A stretch of 64,000 bases of DNA from Evansella alkalicola (GTDB taxonomy: Bacteria; Bacillota; Bacilli; Bacillales; Salisediminibacteriaceae), in the NCBI RefSeq assembly GCF_019042735.1, contig NZ_JAHQCR010000016.1:13176-77175 (forward strand), read 5' to 3'. Shown here piece after piece: positions 35,407 through 44,864 of this stretch. The position numbers were made by a program, and so were the translations under genes. A model generated the notes under the pieces. The model was given only the letters and a program-made list of their open reading frames with translations. It searched no databases and was not told where the DNA came from. Numbering within the stretch: the first letter of the stretch is position 1; the number at the start of each line of letters is the position of its first letter.

Positions 35407-36539
35407 AGGTAAAAAAAATTACAGCAAATTCAATGCCAGAAGCAATGACGAAGGTTAAGGAAGAGCTTGGGAATGATGCAGTTATTCTTAACACAAAAAA
35501 GGTTGAAACTGGAGGCTTCCTTGGCTTATTCACTAAAAAGAAAATAGAAGTAATTGCTGCAATTGATCCGAAAAGTAGACCGAGAGTCATTGAAAAAAAA
35601 ATGACAAAGGTTAATAAAACGGCAAAGACAGATGCGGCGCAAGTTAGAAAAGAAACAAAACTAACTTCAGAAATAGCCGAGATAAAAGATATGATTAAAG
35701 GTATGAACGGACAACAGCAACGAATTTCTGCTGATCACTTCCCTGGTCATCTTAATGATTTGAACAAATTACTTAGTAATCAAGGGCTTGGTTTGGATCA
35801 TCAAGCTCAAATTATGAACAACCTCCTAAAGCGTTGGTATACAGAGAATGGTGATGAAAAAGGTATTGATACACTACATGAATGGTTGAAGGAAGAAATT
35901 AGACATTATATAAATGGTTTTAAAGCTAATCCATTTACTTATGATAAGAAGTTTATCAATCTTGTTGGCCCCACTGGTGTTGGTAAAACAACAACAATTG
36001 CAAAAATAGCTGCGAAAGCTGCTTTGATTGACAAGAAAAGTGTAGCCTTTATTACTACAGATACTTTTAGAATTGCTGCGATTAATCAATTAAAAACTTA
36101 TGGAGAAATTCTAAATGCACCAGTGGAGGTAGCTTACTCTATAGAGGATTTTCATCACGCTAAAGAAAAATTAAAAAATTACGATTTCATATTAGTGGAT
36201 TCTGCAGGGAGAAATTTCCGTAATCCCCTTTATGTAGAACAACTGAAGAAAGTCATTGATTTTAATCATGAAATGGAAACACACCTCGTGCTCTCTTTAA
36301 CATCAAAGTATAGTGATATGAAAAGGATTATAGAACAGTTTCAACTTATTAATATAAATAAAGTTATTTTTACAAAATCAGATGAAACAGACAGCTACGG
36401 CGCTATGATAAATGTCTTTAAAGACTATGAAATTAATTGTTCTTATATTACTAATGGTCAGAATGTACCAGATGATATACAAGAGCCAACAGTAGATATG
36501 TTAGTGAATTACATTGCAGGGGATATGAACAATGCATGA
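35403..36539 (+). CDS. flhF: Flagellar placement GTPase FlhF
   Basis: SRP-type GTPase that helps set flagellar position and number. A B domain (about 1-110), N domain and G domain: P-loop GPTGVGKT at 189-196, then TTDTFRIAAINQLKTYGEILNAPV, DFILVDSAGRN and VIFTKSDETDSYG. It starts with GTG 35403 inside the flhA end (GTGAAG) and overlaps flhG by 8 nt. Length 378. Confidence 0.97.
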   Translation: MKVKKITANSMPEAMTKVKEELGNDAVILNTKKVETGGFLGLFTKKKIEVIAAIDPKSRPRVIEKKMTKVNKTAKTDAAQVRKETKLTSEIAEIKDMIKGMNGQQQRISADHFPGHLNDLNKLLSNQGLGLDHQAQIMNNLLKRWYTENGDEKGIDTLHEWLKEEIRHYINGFKANPFTYDKKFINLVGPTGVGKTTTIAKIAAKAALIDKKSVAFITTDTFRIAAINQLKTYGEILNAPVEVAYSIEDFHHAKEKLKNYDFILVDSAGRNFRNPLYVEQLKKVIDFNHEMETHLVLSLTSKYSDMKRIIEQFQLININKVIFTKSDETDSYGAMINVFKDYEINCSYITNGQNVPDDIQEPTVDMLVNYIAGDMNNA

Positions 36540-37410
36540 TCAGGCTGCAATTCTAAGAAATAAAATGAAAGACTTTAGTAACCCACCTGAATCTATAAAT
36601 ACAAAAGTAATAGCAGTAGCTAGTGGGAAGGGTGGCGTAGGTAAATCAAGTTTCACTATTAATTTCGCATTAGCATTACAGGAAAAAAATAAAAAGGTCC
36701 TCATTATAGACCTAGATATTGGAATGGCAAATGTGGATATTATGTTAGGGCTGTCTGCAACTTATTCCATTGTTGATATGCTTGAAGGATCCATGCCAAT
36801 TCACTCAATTATTTCTAGTGGACCTGCTGGCATCTCCTTTATATCTGGAGGGTCTGGATTGAATGAGTTATTTCAAATGGATGAATTGAAGAAGAATTTT
36901 TTTCTCCAACAATTAGCTATGTTATCAGGTTATGAATATATTTTATTTGACCTTGGTGCTGGTGTTACTAAAGACAGCCTACAGTTTTTAATGTCAGCCC
37001 ATGAAGTTTTTATTATTACAACTCCTGATCCAACATCTGTTACGGACGCTTATGGTTTAATTAAGTACCTTCATCATGAAGATAAAGATATACCATTGTT
37101 TTTAGTGGTTAACAGAGTGCGAACTAAAAAAGAAGGGCAGGCTACTGCAAATAGTGTGTCTAGGGTTTGTGAGCAGTTTCTAAATAAGAACATAAATTAT
37201 TTAATCTCCATTCCTGAGGACGATGCTGTTTGGAAAGGTGTCCGCTCGCAGTCACCGTTTGTACTAATATCACCTAGAGCTGCATCATCAGTCGCAATCT
37301 TTGAAGCAGTTAATCGTTTTTTATATGGTAATGGCAATGAAATAAAAGAAACATCTCTTACTGGTTTCGTCACAAAACTTAAAAGCTTTTTTTACACCAA
37401 GGGGAGGTAA
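36532..37410 (+). CDS. flhG: Flagellar number regulator FlhG (YlxH), MinD-like ATPase
   Basis: MinD/ParA-family ATPase that stimulates FlhF GTPase and interacts with C-ring proteins. The N-terminal activating segment with QAAILRNKM precedes the deviant Walker A KGGVGKS (33-39); LIIDLDIGMANVDIMLGL, FDLGAG and TTPDPTSVTDAYGLIKYL are MinD-type blocks. An amphipathic C-terminal end (FVTKLKSFFYTKGR) may contact the membrane. Length 292; cheB follows after 5 nt. Confidence 0.96.
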   Translation: MHDQAAILRNKMKDFSNPPESINTKVIAVASGKGGVGKSSFTINFALALQEKNKKVLIIDLDIGMANVDIMLGLSATYSIVDMLEGSMPIHSIISSGPAGISFISGGSGLNELFQMDELKKNFFLQQLAMLSGYEYILFDLGAGVTKDSLQFLMSAHEVFIITTPDPTSVTDAYGLIKYLHHEDKDIPLFLVVNRVRTKKEGQATANSVSRVCEQFLNKNINYLISIPEDDAVWKGVRSQSPFVLISPRAASSVAIFEAVNRFLYGNGNEIKETSLTGFVTKLKSFFYTKGR

Positions 37411-37415
37411 GAGAA

Positions 37416-38507
37416 ATGATAAAAGTGATGGTAGTCGATGATTCTGCTTTTATGAGGAAGATGCTATCAGATCTCATTGAACAGGATGGACGAATCCAAG
37501 TTATCGCAACAGCAAGAAACGGGGTAGATGCATTAGAGAAAATATCAAAGTATAACCCCGATGTGATAACGTTGGATGTTGAAATGCCTGTTATGAATGG
37601 GATTGAAGCATTAAAAAACATCATGGCACGTCACCCAAAGCCTGTCATTATGGTTTCTAGTACTACTAAAGAAGGAGCGGATACTACCATCCAGGCAATG
37701 GAATTTGGAGCATTTGACTTTATTCCGAAACCATCAGGATCTATTTCGCTCGATATTTATAAGGTGCAAAATGACTTAAATAATAAAATTGTTCATGCAG
37801 CTAGAACACCTTTGAAAATCCTGAACAAAAGTAATGAAAATAACATAACGACTGAAACAGATCCAAATAGGTTAATAGAAAGTACCCGCAATTTTGTTGT
37901 GAGAGAAAATAATAACAATCTACCTTTATTAGATTCCAGAATGATTGTTGCAATTGGGACATCAACAGGCGGGCCCAAAGCACTACAAAAAATTCTACCT
38001 GAGATAAGAGAAGATTTTCCGGCACCCATATTAATTGTGCAACATATGCCAAAAGGCTTTACAAAATCTCTTAGTGAAAGACTTAATAAACTGAGTAATA
38101 TCACTGTTAAAGAGGCAGAAGATGGTGAAATTTTGAAAAAAGGTATTGCATATATTGCTCCAGGTGGCTACCATTTAAAAGTAAGGGGTGTTGGGACTTC
38201 CGTCGTAGTTAAATTGGACCAATCCCCTTTAATGAATGGTCATCGGCCATCGGTGGATACGATGTTTTATTCACTTGCTCAATTAAAAGATCAAGACGTA
38301 CTTGCTGTTATTTTAACAGGAATGGGGTCAGATGGTACGAAAGGTTTGAAAGTACTAAAGGAATCGAATAAAACGATTGCTCTAGCCGAATCTGAAGCCA
38401 CTGCAATTGTCTATGGAATGCCAAGAGCAGCTATAGAGTCTAAGTATGTTGATGATGTTGTAACATTAAATAAAGTAGCAACAACAATCGAGAAATATAG
38501 TATCTAA
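37416..38507 (+). CDS. cheB: Chemotaxis methylesterase CheB
   Basis: Response regulator that demethylates (and deamidates) chemoreceptors. The receiver domain has D54 in TLDVEMPVMNG. After a linker (about 125-170), the esterase domain shows the catalytic triad: S183 in AIGTSTGGPKA, H210 in VQHMPKGF and D306 in LTGMGSDG. GGGAGG precedes ATG 37416. Length 363. Confidence 0.97.
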   Translation: MIKVMVVDDSAFMRKMLSDLIEQDGRIQVIATARNGVDALEKISKYNPDVITLDVEMPVMNGIEALKNIMARHPKPVIMVSSTTKEGADTTIQAMEFGAFDFIPKPSGSISLDIYKVQNDLNNKIVHAARTPLKILNKSNENNITTETDPNRLIESTRNFVVRENNNNLPLLDSRMIVAIGTSTGGPKALQKILPEIREDFPAPILIVQHMPKGFTKSLSERLNKLSNITVKEAEDGEILKKGIAYIAPGGYHLKVRGVGTSVVVKLDQSPLMNGHRPSVDTMFYSLAQLKDQDVLAVILTGMGSDGTKGLKVLKESNKTIALAESEATAIVYGMPRAAIESKYVDDVVTLNKVATTIEKYSI

Positions 38508-38521
38508 AGGAGGCAATCCCA

Positions 38522-40561
38522 TTGGAAAGAAATCAGTATTTAGATATGTTTATTGATGAAAGTAAAGACCATTTACAATCCTTAAATGATAACCTATTAA
38601 AATTAGAAAGTGATCCAAATGAGGAAGCGATCATTAGTGAAATTTTCCGATCAGCCCATACTTTAAAGGGGATGTCTGCAACGATGGGGTATGACGATAT
38701 TGCTAGCCTCACTCACCAGATGGAAAATGTTCTTGATGGGATTCGAAATAAAACAGTTCAAGTAACAAGCGAAATTATTGATACTATATTCAGTTCAGTT
38801 GATGCATTAGAAGAGATGGTTGAAGACATTGAAAATGGGGGCAGTGGAAAAAAGAATGTAATTGCTATTGTTTCGGAGTTAGAGAGGCTAGAAAAAGGGG
38901 AATCTGCTAATGAAATTGCAGCAGGAGTAGATACTCTACCTGTAAATACGATAGAAAACTCTTCATATCCTACCTACGATGATTTCGAGTTAACAGTACT
39001 AAGTCAATCACAAGAACAAGGATACCATACATTTTACATAACCATTAGATTGCGAGAAGACTGTATCTTAAAGGCTGCTAGAGTTTATATGGTTTTTCAA
39101 GTGCTAGAGCAGCTTGGTGAAATCATCAAGGCCGTGCCTCCAGTTGAAGAATTGGAAGAAGAGGACTTTGATAATGAATTTACTGTTACCCTCGTAACGA
39201 AGGATACTGCCGAATCAGTGGAAAGCAAAGTACTAAAGGTTTCTGAAATAGATTCAGTTGACCTCGTAAATATTGATTTAAATAAACTGTCTGCTTCAAA
39301 AGGTAACGAACAAGAAATAGAAGAGCAAGATAGTGTTAGTGAGCCAGTTTCAGTAGTTGAAGAAAATGAAGGAGTAGTTGATACATCTAAGGGTGAATCC
39401 TCAACTAAAGCTTCTGGGAAAACAATACGAGTTAATATTGATAGATTAGATAATCTAATGAACTTATTCGAAGAACTGGTAATAGACAGGGGACGGTTAG
39501 AACAGATTTCTAAAGAGGTTAGCAGTAAGGAATTGACTGAGACTGTTGAGCACATGTCGAGGATATCAGGTGACCTACAAAATATCATTTTGAATATGAG
39601 AATGGTCCCTGTAGAACAAGTCTTTAATCGTTTTCCAAGAATGGTTCGTGGATTGGCAAAGGACTTAAATAAAGAAGTAAATCTTGAAATCATTGGAGCT
39701 GAAACAGAACTAGACCGTACTGTAATTGATGAAATTGGGGATCCTTTAGTACATTTACTAAGAAACTCCATTGATCATGGACTAGAAACAACAGAAAAGC
39801 GAGTGACAGCTAATAAAAATCCACAAGGTAAAATAACATTAAAAGCATATCACAGTGGTAATCATGTGTTTATTGATGTTACGGATGATGGTGCAGGAAT
39901 AAATCGGGAAAAGGTGTTGGAAAAAGCCATCAACAACGGAGTAGTGTCAAGAGAAATTGGTGCTACCTACACTGATGAACAAGTATATGAGTTATTATTT
40001 GCTAGTGGATTGAGCACTGCTGAAAAGTTATCTGATATATCTGGTCGAGGAGTTGGACTAGATGTAGTCAAAAATAAAATAGAATCACTTGGAGGTAGCG
40101 TGACAGTAACATCTGGGTTAGGTGAGGGGACAACCTTTTCAATCCAGTTACCTTTAACTTTATCCATACTATCAGTGATGCTCGTAGAAGTACAAAAGGA
40201 AGTGTATGCTATTCCACTATCCTCTGTTATTGAAACAGCGATTATTACTAAGGAAGAGATTTTCTCGGCACATAATCAAAAAGTAATTGATTTTAGGGGA
40301 AGAGTGGTCCCATTAATTGATTTAACTCATTTCTTTGACGTTCCAGAGACAGTAGAACACGGTGATTTTTATTCTATTGTTATTGTTAGAAAGGGAGACA
40401 AGATGGCTGGGTTAATTGTTAGCTCCTTTATCGGTCAGCAGGAAATAGTTTTAAAGGCATTAGGAAGTTACTTAACTGGTGTGTTTGCTATTTCCGGAGC
40501 AACAATTCTTGGAAATGGAGAAGTGGCATTAATTGTAGATTGTAATTCGTTAATAAAATAG
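38522..40561 (+). CDS. cheA: Chemotaxis histidine kinase CheA
   Basis: Core chemotaxis kinase that phosphorylates CheY and CheB. P1 domain with the phosphoacceptor H46 in FRSAHTLKGMSA; P2 region (about 150-255); acidic linker; P3 dimerisation (IRVNIDRLDNLMNLFEELVIDRGRL); P4 kinase with HLLRNSIDHGLE (N box), DDGAGIN (G1) and GRGVGLDVVKNKIESLGGSV (G2); P5 CheW-like domain (LSILSVMLVEVQKEVYAIPLSSVIET). It starts with TTG 38522 after AAAGGAGG. Length 679. About 100 AT-rich nt follow before cheW. Confidence 0.98.
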   Translation: MERNQYLDMFIDESKDHLQSLNDNLLKLESDPNEEAIISEIFRSAHTLKGMSATMGYDDIASLTHQMENVLDGIRNKTVQVTSEIIDTIFSSVDALEEMVEDIENGGSGKKNVIAIVSELERLEKGESANEIAAGVDTLPVNTIENSSYPTYDDFELTVLSQSQEQGYHTFYITIRLREDCILKAARVYMVFQVLEQLGEIIKAVPPVEELEEEDFDNEFTVTLVTKDTAESVESKVLKVSEIDSVDLVNIDLNKLSASKGNEQEIEEQDSVSEPVSVVEENEGVVDTSKGESSTKASGKTIRVNIDRLDNLMNLFEELVIDRGRLEQISKEVSSKELTETVEHMSRISGDLQNIILNMRMVPVEQVFNRFPRMVRGLAKDLNKEVNLEIIGAETELDRTVIDEIGDPLVHLLRNSIDHGLETTEKRVTANKNPQGKITLKAYHSGNHVFIDVTDDGAGINREKVLEKAINNGVVSREIGATYTDEQVYELLFASGLSTAEKLSDISGRGVGLDVVKNKIESLGGSVTVTSGLGEGTTFSIQLPLTLSILSVMLVEVQKEVYAIPLSSVIETAIITKEEIFSAHNQKVIDFRGRVVPLIDLTHFFDVPETVEHGDFYSIVIVRKGDKMAGLIVSSFIGQQEIVLKALGSYLTGVFAISGATILGNGEVALIVDCNSLIK

Positions 40562-40594
40562 AAACTATACATGAAAGAACTATGTACGATCTTA

Positions 40595-40624
40595 TTGACA
40601 AATGGGATAATATATTCATAGATA
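40595..40624 (+). promoter_or_regulatory. Weak candidate internal promoter ahead of cheW
   Basis: A perfect -35 TTGACA (40595-40600) followed after 18 nt by TAGATA, a poor -10. The 102-nt cheA-cheW gap is one of the larger spaces in the operon. Confidence 0.2.
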
Positions 40625-40663
40625 TTGTCGAATTTAGGAGAAAAAACCTAGGAGGGTTAAGCC

Positions 40664-41140
40664 ATGAGTGAAGTGTCAATGGAAGAGCTAAAAGTAATAG
40701 TGTTTCAGTTACAAGATGAGGAATATGGTGTAAGTGTTGATCAAGTTCGATCAATTGAACGTATCCAGCATATTACACGTGTTCCAAAAACACCTGATTT
40801 TGTCAAAGGAGTAATTAATTTAAGAGGTGTAGTCACTCCTATTATTAATCTAAGAAGCCGTTTTGATATAGAGGAAATGGAGTATACGGATAGTACTAGA
40901 ATTATTATTGTATCAGTAGAAGATATGAATGTTGGTTTAATCGTTGATGCTGCCAACGATGTCATTGATATCCCCGTAAATGCAATAGAACCACCACCGG
41001 AAATTGTAGGTGGAATAGAAGTTAATTATCTTCGAGGTGTAGCGAAACTAGACAAAAGGCTCCTCATATTGCTTGATCTTAATTACGTTTTAGATCGTGA
41101 CGAGTTAAAAGAAATAAAAGCACTTGAGGCAACGATGTAA
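40664..41140 (+). CDS. cheW: Chemotaxis coupling protein CheW
   Basis: Links chemoreceptors to CheA. The CheW fold is clear: VFQLQDEEYGVSVDQVRSIERIQHITRVPKTPDFVKGVINLRGVVTPIINLRSRF (blocks) and VNYLRGVAKLDKRLLILLDLNYVL. Length 158. TAGGAGGG precedes ATG 40664; the stop overlaps the cheC start by one base. Confidence 0.97.
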   Translation: MSEVSMEELKVIVFQLQDEEYGVSVDQVRSIERIQHITRVPKTPDFVKGVINLRGVVTPIINLRSRFDIEEMEYTDSTRIIIVSVEDMNVGLIVDAANDVIDIPVNAIEPPPEIVGGIEVNYLRGVAKLDKRLLILLDLNYVLDRDELKEIKALEATM

Positions 41141-41775
41141 TGAATTATTTAGAGCGAATCCAAGCTCCACACCTTGATATATTAAAAGAGGTGGGGAACA
41201 TTGGTGCAGGTCATGCAGCTACTGCGTTATCTAAAATGCTAAATAAATCAATAGACATGGCTGTACCTTCTGTGAAAATCGTTCATTTAAGTGAAGTTAG
41301 TGAATTTGTTGGTGGAGACGAAATGGTGGTAGCTGCAATTTTCCTTCGTTTACAAGGAGATGCGCCAGGTAATATGTTCTTTATGCTTCCTCTCGAAGAA
41401 GCAACCAGGTTAATCCAACAAGTAACAGATGATTACACAATTAGTAGTGGAAATCTTACTGAAAATGAAATAGGGATGTCAGCCTTATGTGAATTGGGAA
41501 ATATTCTTGCTGGATCATATTTAAGCGCATTATCAGACTTTACATCTTTAAATTTACAACCAACACCACCAGCCTTAGCAATTGACATGGCGATGGCAAT
41601 TTTAAGTCATGGACTAATAGAGGTCTCCAAAGCAGGGGATTATGCAATCGTAATAGATACTAAAATAAGTGATAAGGATGACACAACTCAGAGTAAAGGA
41701 CATTTCTTCCTTCTTCCAGATCCAGAATCCTTTAAAATCATTTTTCATTCATTAGGAGTAAAAATTGATGAGTAA
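41140..41775 (+). CDS. cheC: CheY-P phosphatase CheC
   Basis: Dephosphorylates CheY-P and partners CheD in receptor adaptation. Both phosphatase helices carry the E-x-x-N motif: E17/N20 in LKEVGNIGAGHAATALS and E118/N121 in CELGNILAGSYLSAL. Length 211. It is coupled to cheW by a one-base overlap and overlaps cheD by 8 nt. Confidence 0.97.
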   Translation: MNYLERIQAPHLDILKEVGNIGAGHAATALSKMLNKSIDMAVPSVKIVHLSEVSEFVGGDEMVVAAIFLRLQGDAPGNMFFMLPLEEATRLIQQVTDDYTISSGNLTENEIGMSALCELGNILAGSYLSALSDFTSLNLQPTPPALAIDMAMAILSHGLIEVSKAGDYAIVIDTKISDKDDTTQSKGHFFLLPDPESFKIIFHSLGVKIDE

Positions 41776-42256
41776 TGTTATTCAAGTGGGAATGGCTGAC
41801 CTTAAATATGCGAATTCCCCAAATAAAATTAGGACTTCTGGTCTTGGCTCATGTGTGGGCCTTATCATATATGATGAAAGAGAAAAAAAATGTGGTATGG
41901 CACATATTATGCTTCCTGAATCAAGCTTGGCAAGAAATGGTGTCCTTCACCGACCTAAATATGCAGATACAGCAATTGAGGATCTAGTAAAAAGATTTGT
42001 AGATGAGGGATCTCCAGTATATAGACTAAAGGCCAAAATTGCTGGTGGAGCGCAAATGTTTAATTTTTCATCTACAAATGAAGTCATGCGTATTGGTCCA
42101 CGTAATGCAGAAGCGGTTAAGGTCCTGTTGGAAGAATATAAAATAAAGCTTATTAGTGAAGATGTAGGTGGAAATTCAGGGCGAACGATAGAATTTAACC
42201 CAGATAATAGCATTCTTCAAATAAAAACTATTAACAAAGGAATAAAAGAAATTTAG
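41768..42256 (+). CDS. cheD: Chemoreceptor glutamine deamidase CheD
   Basis: Deamidates receptor glutamines and is inhibited or recruited by CheC. The catalytic C29 lies in SGLGSCVGLIIYD and H46 in GMAHIMLPES; IAGGAQMF and GRNAEAVKVLLEE-like region with SEDVGGNSGRTIEF are family blocks. ATG 41768 is preferred (AGGAG 8 nt upstream) over TTG 41765. Length 162. Confidence 0.96.
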   Translation: MSNVIQVGMADLKYANSPNKIRTSGLGSCVGLIIYDEREKKCGMAHIMLPESSLARNGVLHRPKYADTAIEDLVKRFVDEGSPVYRLKAKIAGGAQMFNFSSTNEVMRIGPRNAEAVKVLLEEYKIKLISEDVGGNSGRTIEFNPDNSILQIKTINKGIKEI

Positions 42257-42347
42257 TAGATTGTTGTGATTAGACTAAACATATTCAATTTTCATGGTAG
42301 CATTTATAAATAAATTTACAGACCAAGGATTAGTAGGAGGGGTTTCC

Positions 42348-43121
42348 ATGCCACAAATCAATGTTAATACGGAACTAAAACAGGATTGGGATTGTTGGAA
42401 TGAAACCCGCGATTCAATAGCATGTGATAGGCTTGTTAGGGCTTATATGCCTCTAGTAGATTATCATGTCAATCGGATCAGTTCCACTTTACCAAGGAAT
42501 GTTCATGTAGATGACTTAAAAAGTAATGGTATGTTAGGTTTACTTGATGCATTGGAAAAATTTGATCCTAAAAGAGATTTGAAATTTGATACATATGCCT
42601 CATTTAGGATTAGGGGAGCTATCATTGATGGTTTACGCCAACAGGATTGGCTTCCAAGATCAGTTCGAGAAAAGACGAAAAAGATTGAACAGACGGTAGA
42701 AAAATTGGAACAGGAATATGGTCGGTATGTTACTTCAGAAGAAGTTGCAGCATCTCTTGGAATCGGAGAAGATGAAGTATTGCGCACAATGAATGAAAAC
42801 TTTATCGGAAATCATTTATCAATTGATGAAACGGCAAACGATGATAATGATGTGACATTTAGTGCAACGATTATGGATAACAAGCAGTTGACACCTGAGG
42901 CACGTTTAAATAAAAAAGCGGATATGGAAGAACTGACAAAAGTTATCCAATCACTAAATGAGAAAGAACAACTTATCATTAGCTTATTTTATTTTGAAGA
43001 ACTCACACTGACAGAAATAGGTCACATAATGAACCTCACCACTTCTAGAATATCGCAAATACACTCAAAAACTATTTTTAAGCTACAAAGCAGACTACAG
43101 AGTATGAAAGAAACAGATTGA
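42348..43121 (+). CDS. sigD: RNA polymerase sigma factor SigD (FliA/WhiG family)
   Basis: Sigma factor for late flagellar, chemotaxis and autolysin genes. Region 2: RAYMPLVDYHVNRISSTLPRNVHVDDLKSNGMLGLLDALEKFDPKRDLKFDTYASFRIRGAIIDGLRQQDWLPR (blocks); region 3 and region 4 with LNEKEQLIISLFYFEELTLTEIGHIMNLTTSRISQIHSKTIFKL. ATG 42348 with TAGGAGGGG gives 257 residues; an in-frame ATG at 42294 would add 18 non-conserved residues. As in B. subtilis its position near the operon's end makes its level depend on full-length transcription. Confidence 0.98.
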   Translation: MPQINVNTELKQDWDCWNETRDSIACDRLVRAYMPLVDYHVNRISSTLPRNVHVDDLKSNGMLGLLDALEKFDPKRDLKFDTYASFRIRGAIIDGLRQQDWLPRSVREKTKKIEQTVEKLEQEYGRYVTSEEVAASLGIGEDEVLRTMNENFIGNHLSIDETANDDNDVTFSATIMDNKQLTPEARLNKKADMEELTKVIQSLNEKEQLIISLFYFEELTLTEIGHIMNLTTSRISQIHSKTIFKLQSRLQSMKETD

Positions 43122-43145
43122 GGTATATGTCAGGGGGGATTTAAA

Positions 43146-44516
43146 TTGGAAGGACTTTATGACTCGTTTATAATTGAAATTTCCGAGGATAACATGGCAG
43201 GGTGGTTAAAGCAAATAGGAAAAAACGAATCTCCCATAACGAAAGAGGCATTGGATAAATATATAGAAGAACATGGTATTGTCTACGGGGTAATAAAAGA
43301 AAACGTAAGTCAAGTTATTGATAATAGAGCAGTATTCCCGATCATTATCGCAAAAGGTACAAAGCCCCAAAATGGTGAAAACGCTTATTTATTGCCTATA
43401 TTTCCAGAGAATTGCGACAAAAGTCAAGATGAAAATGAAACAGTCGACCTTAGGGAAGTTAAAAAGATCCCATCTGTTACACAAGGGTCAATTGTTGGAA
43501 AAAAAGTTGATAAAGTAGACCAAGTGGACGGTATGGATATTCTCGGTAATGAAGTGAAAGGAAAGCCACCACGAGACTTTATATTAAGACCAGGTAAAAA
43601 TACTAGAGTTAGTGATGATAATCATCAAATTATTTCTTTAATTGATGGGCAAATTGTTGCTGAAAAGAAAGTTATCCATGTTTTTCCTGTTTATGAAATT
43701 AATGGGGATCTTGACCTTAAAGAAGGTAATGTAGATTTTGTAGGCAACGTGAATATTCGAGGCAGTGTCCCTTCAGGCTTTAAAATAAAAGCAAAAGGTG
43801 ATGTACGAATTCATGGAAGTGTTGAAGGTGCTGAAATTGAAGCGGGTGGGTCTATCTACATTAACCAAGGTGTTGTCGCCCAAGGAAAAGGATTAATAAA
43901 AGCACATGGAGACCTCCATACATCATTTATTAATCAAGGGAACATTCATGTTGACGGTGATGTTCATGTTCTCCAGTCTATCCTCCACAGTAATGTTTCA
44001 GCCCAAAAATGCGTGTATTGTTACCGAGGACGTGGAAACATAGTGGGTGGAAAGGTGTTTGCTGGAAAAGGAATTGTCGTAAATGAAGCAGGAAATTCTA
44101 TGAGTACTCCCACAACTTTATTTGTTGGGGTAAATCAACATATAATTGAGAAGGAAGCTTATTTTAAGCTAGAAATTGAAAAGAGTAAAGCCGAGCTTGA
44201 AAAGATGAACCTATTGCTTCAGAAAATATCCTCACAAGGATCTGATCAAGATCTGTCACCAAAACTTAGAATTATGAAGCTCAGATTAAGGAATACAATA
44301 AGAGAGACAGAGACAAATCTATTAGACTATATAGAAAGTCTATCTGAAAGTGAAGAGATATTTGATGAGCAACTAAATGCTACTGTTAAGGTGAAAAGAA
44401 CCGTATATCCAAATACATCTATTCATTATGGTAAATATAAGCGTAAAATTATAAGTAAACATCAGTCTGTTGTATTTAAGTTTGATAAAAATGAAATCAT
44501 TTTTGATGTCTTATAA
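43146..44516 (+). CDS. FapA family (DUF342) protein
   Basis: A 456-residue FapA/DUF342 protein. It has an N-terminal alpha/beta region, the DUF342 core with GKPPRDFILRPGKNTRVSDDNHQIISLIDGQIV, and a run of right-handed beta-helix-like repeats (INGDLDLKEGNVDFVGNVNIRGSV, IKAKGDVRIHGSVEGAEIEAGGSIYINQGV, IKAHGDLHTSFINQGNIHVDGDVHV), then a coiled coil (about 345-410). FapA homologues occur in flagellar loci, but the molecular function is unclear. TTG 43146 follows GGGGGGA. I know of no counterpart between sigD and swrB in B. subtilis. Confidence 0.85.
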   Translation: MEGLYDSFIIEISEDNMAGWLKQIGKNESPITKEALDKYIEEHGIVYGVIKENVSQVIDNRAVFPIIIAKGTKPQNGENAYLLPIFPENCDKSQDENETVDLREVKKIPSVTQGSIVGKKVDKVDQVDGMDILGNEVKGKPPRDFILRPGKNTRVSDDNHQIISLIDGQIVAEKKVIHVFPVYEINGDLDLKEGNVDFVGNVNIRGSVPSGFKIKAKGDVRIHGSVEGAEIEAGGSIYINQGVVAQGKGLIKAHGDLHTSFINQGNIHVDGDVHVLQSILHSNVSAQKCVYCYRGRGNIVGGKVFAGKGIVVNEAGNSMSTPTTLFVGVNQHIIEKEAYFKLEIEKSKAELEKMNLLLQKISSQGSDQDLSPKLRIMKLRLRNTIRETETNLLDYIESLSESEEIFDEQLNATVKVKRTVYPNTSIHYGKYKRKIISKHQSVVFKFDKNEIIFDVL

Positions 44517-44533
44517 TAGATGGAGGGGATGGA

Positions 44534-44851
44534 ATGGGGGGCTTAAAATCAATTGAACTACAAGTAGCCTTACCGCGAACACAAACAGCTGGCAAAATAC
44601 AAGATCAACTACAGCAACGTGGCCCTAATGTGCAACATCACATCTCACAAAATCAACTAGAAGAGTCAGTTAAAAAGAGAACTCAAGTAACAGAAACAGA
44701 GCATGCTGAAAAGAAAAGATTAAATAATGATTCTGAGAAAGAGAAGAAGAATAGTCAGCAATATAACAAAAAACAAATGAAGGTTGATTCTAAAGGGGAA
44801 GATTTCGAGGATCATCCTTTTAAAGGTAAGCATTTTGATGTGAAATGGTAA
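44534..44851 (+). CDS. Hypothetical protein in the flagellar operon
   Basis: I do not recognise this 105-residue protein. It is highly polar, rich in Lys, Gln and Glu, and without membrane segments. The N-terminal 20 residues (LKSIELQVALPRTQTAGKIQ) look ordered, the middle is probably disordered or coiled, and the C-terminus ends in DHPFKGKHFDVKW, which has the look of a conserved short motif. A good GGAGGGG site precedes ATG 44534; it stands 17 nt after the FapA gene and 13 nt before swrB, so it is co-transcribed with both. Confidence 0.75.
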   Translation: MGGLKSIELQVALPRTQTAGKIQDQLQQRGPNVQHHISQNQLEESVKKRTQVTETEHAEKKRLNNDSEKEKKNSQQYNKKQMKVDSKGEDFEDHPFKGKHFDVKW

Positions 44852-44864
44852 GGAGTTAGCTAAA

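Noticed and set aside
39097..39771. Long open frame on the minus strand (224 codons)
   Set aside because: It lies entirely opposite cheA, whose frame carries all expected kinase motifs; the antisense translation is Ser/Thr-rich and without recognisable domains.
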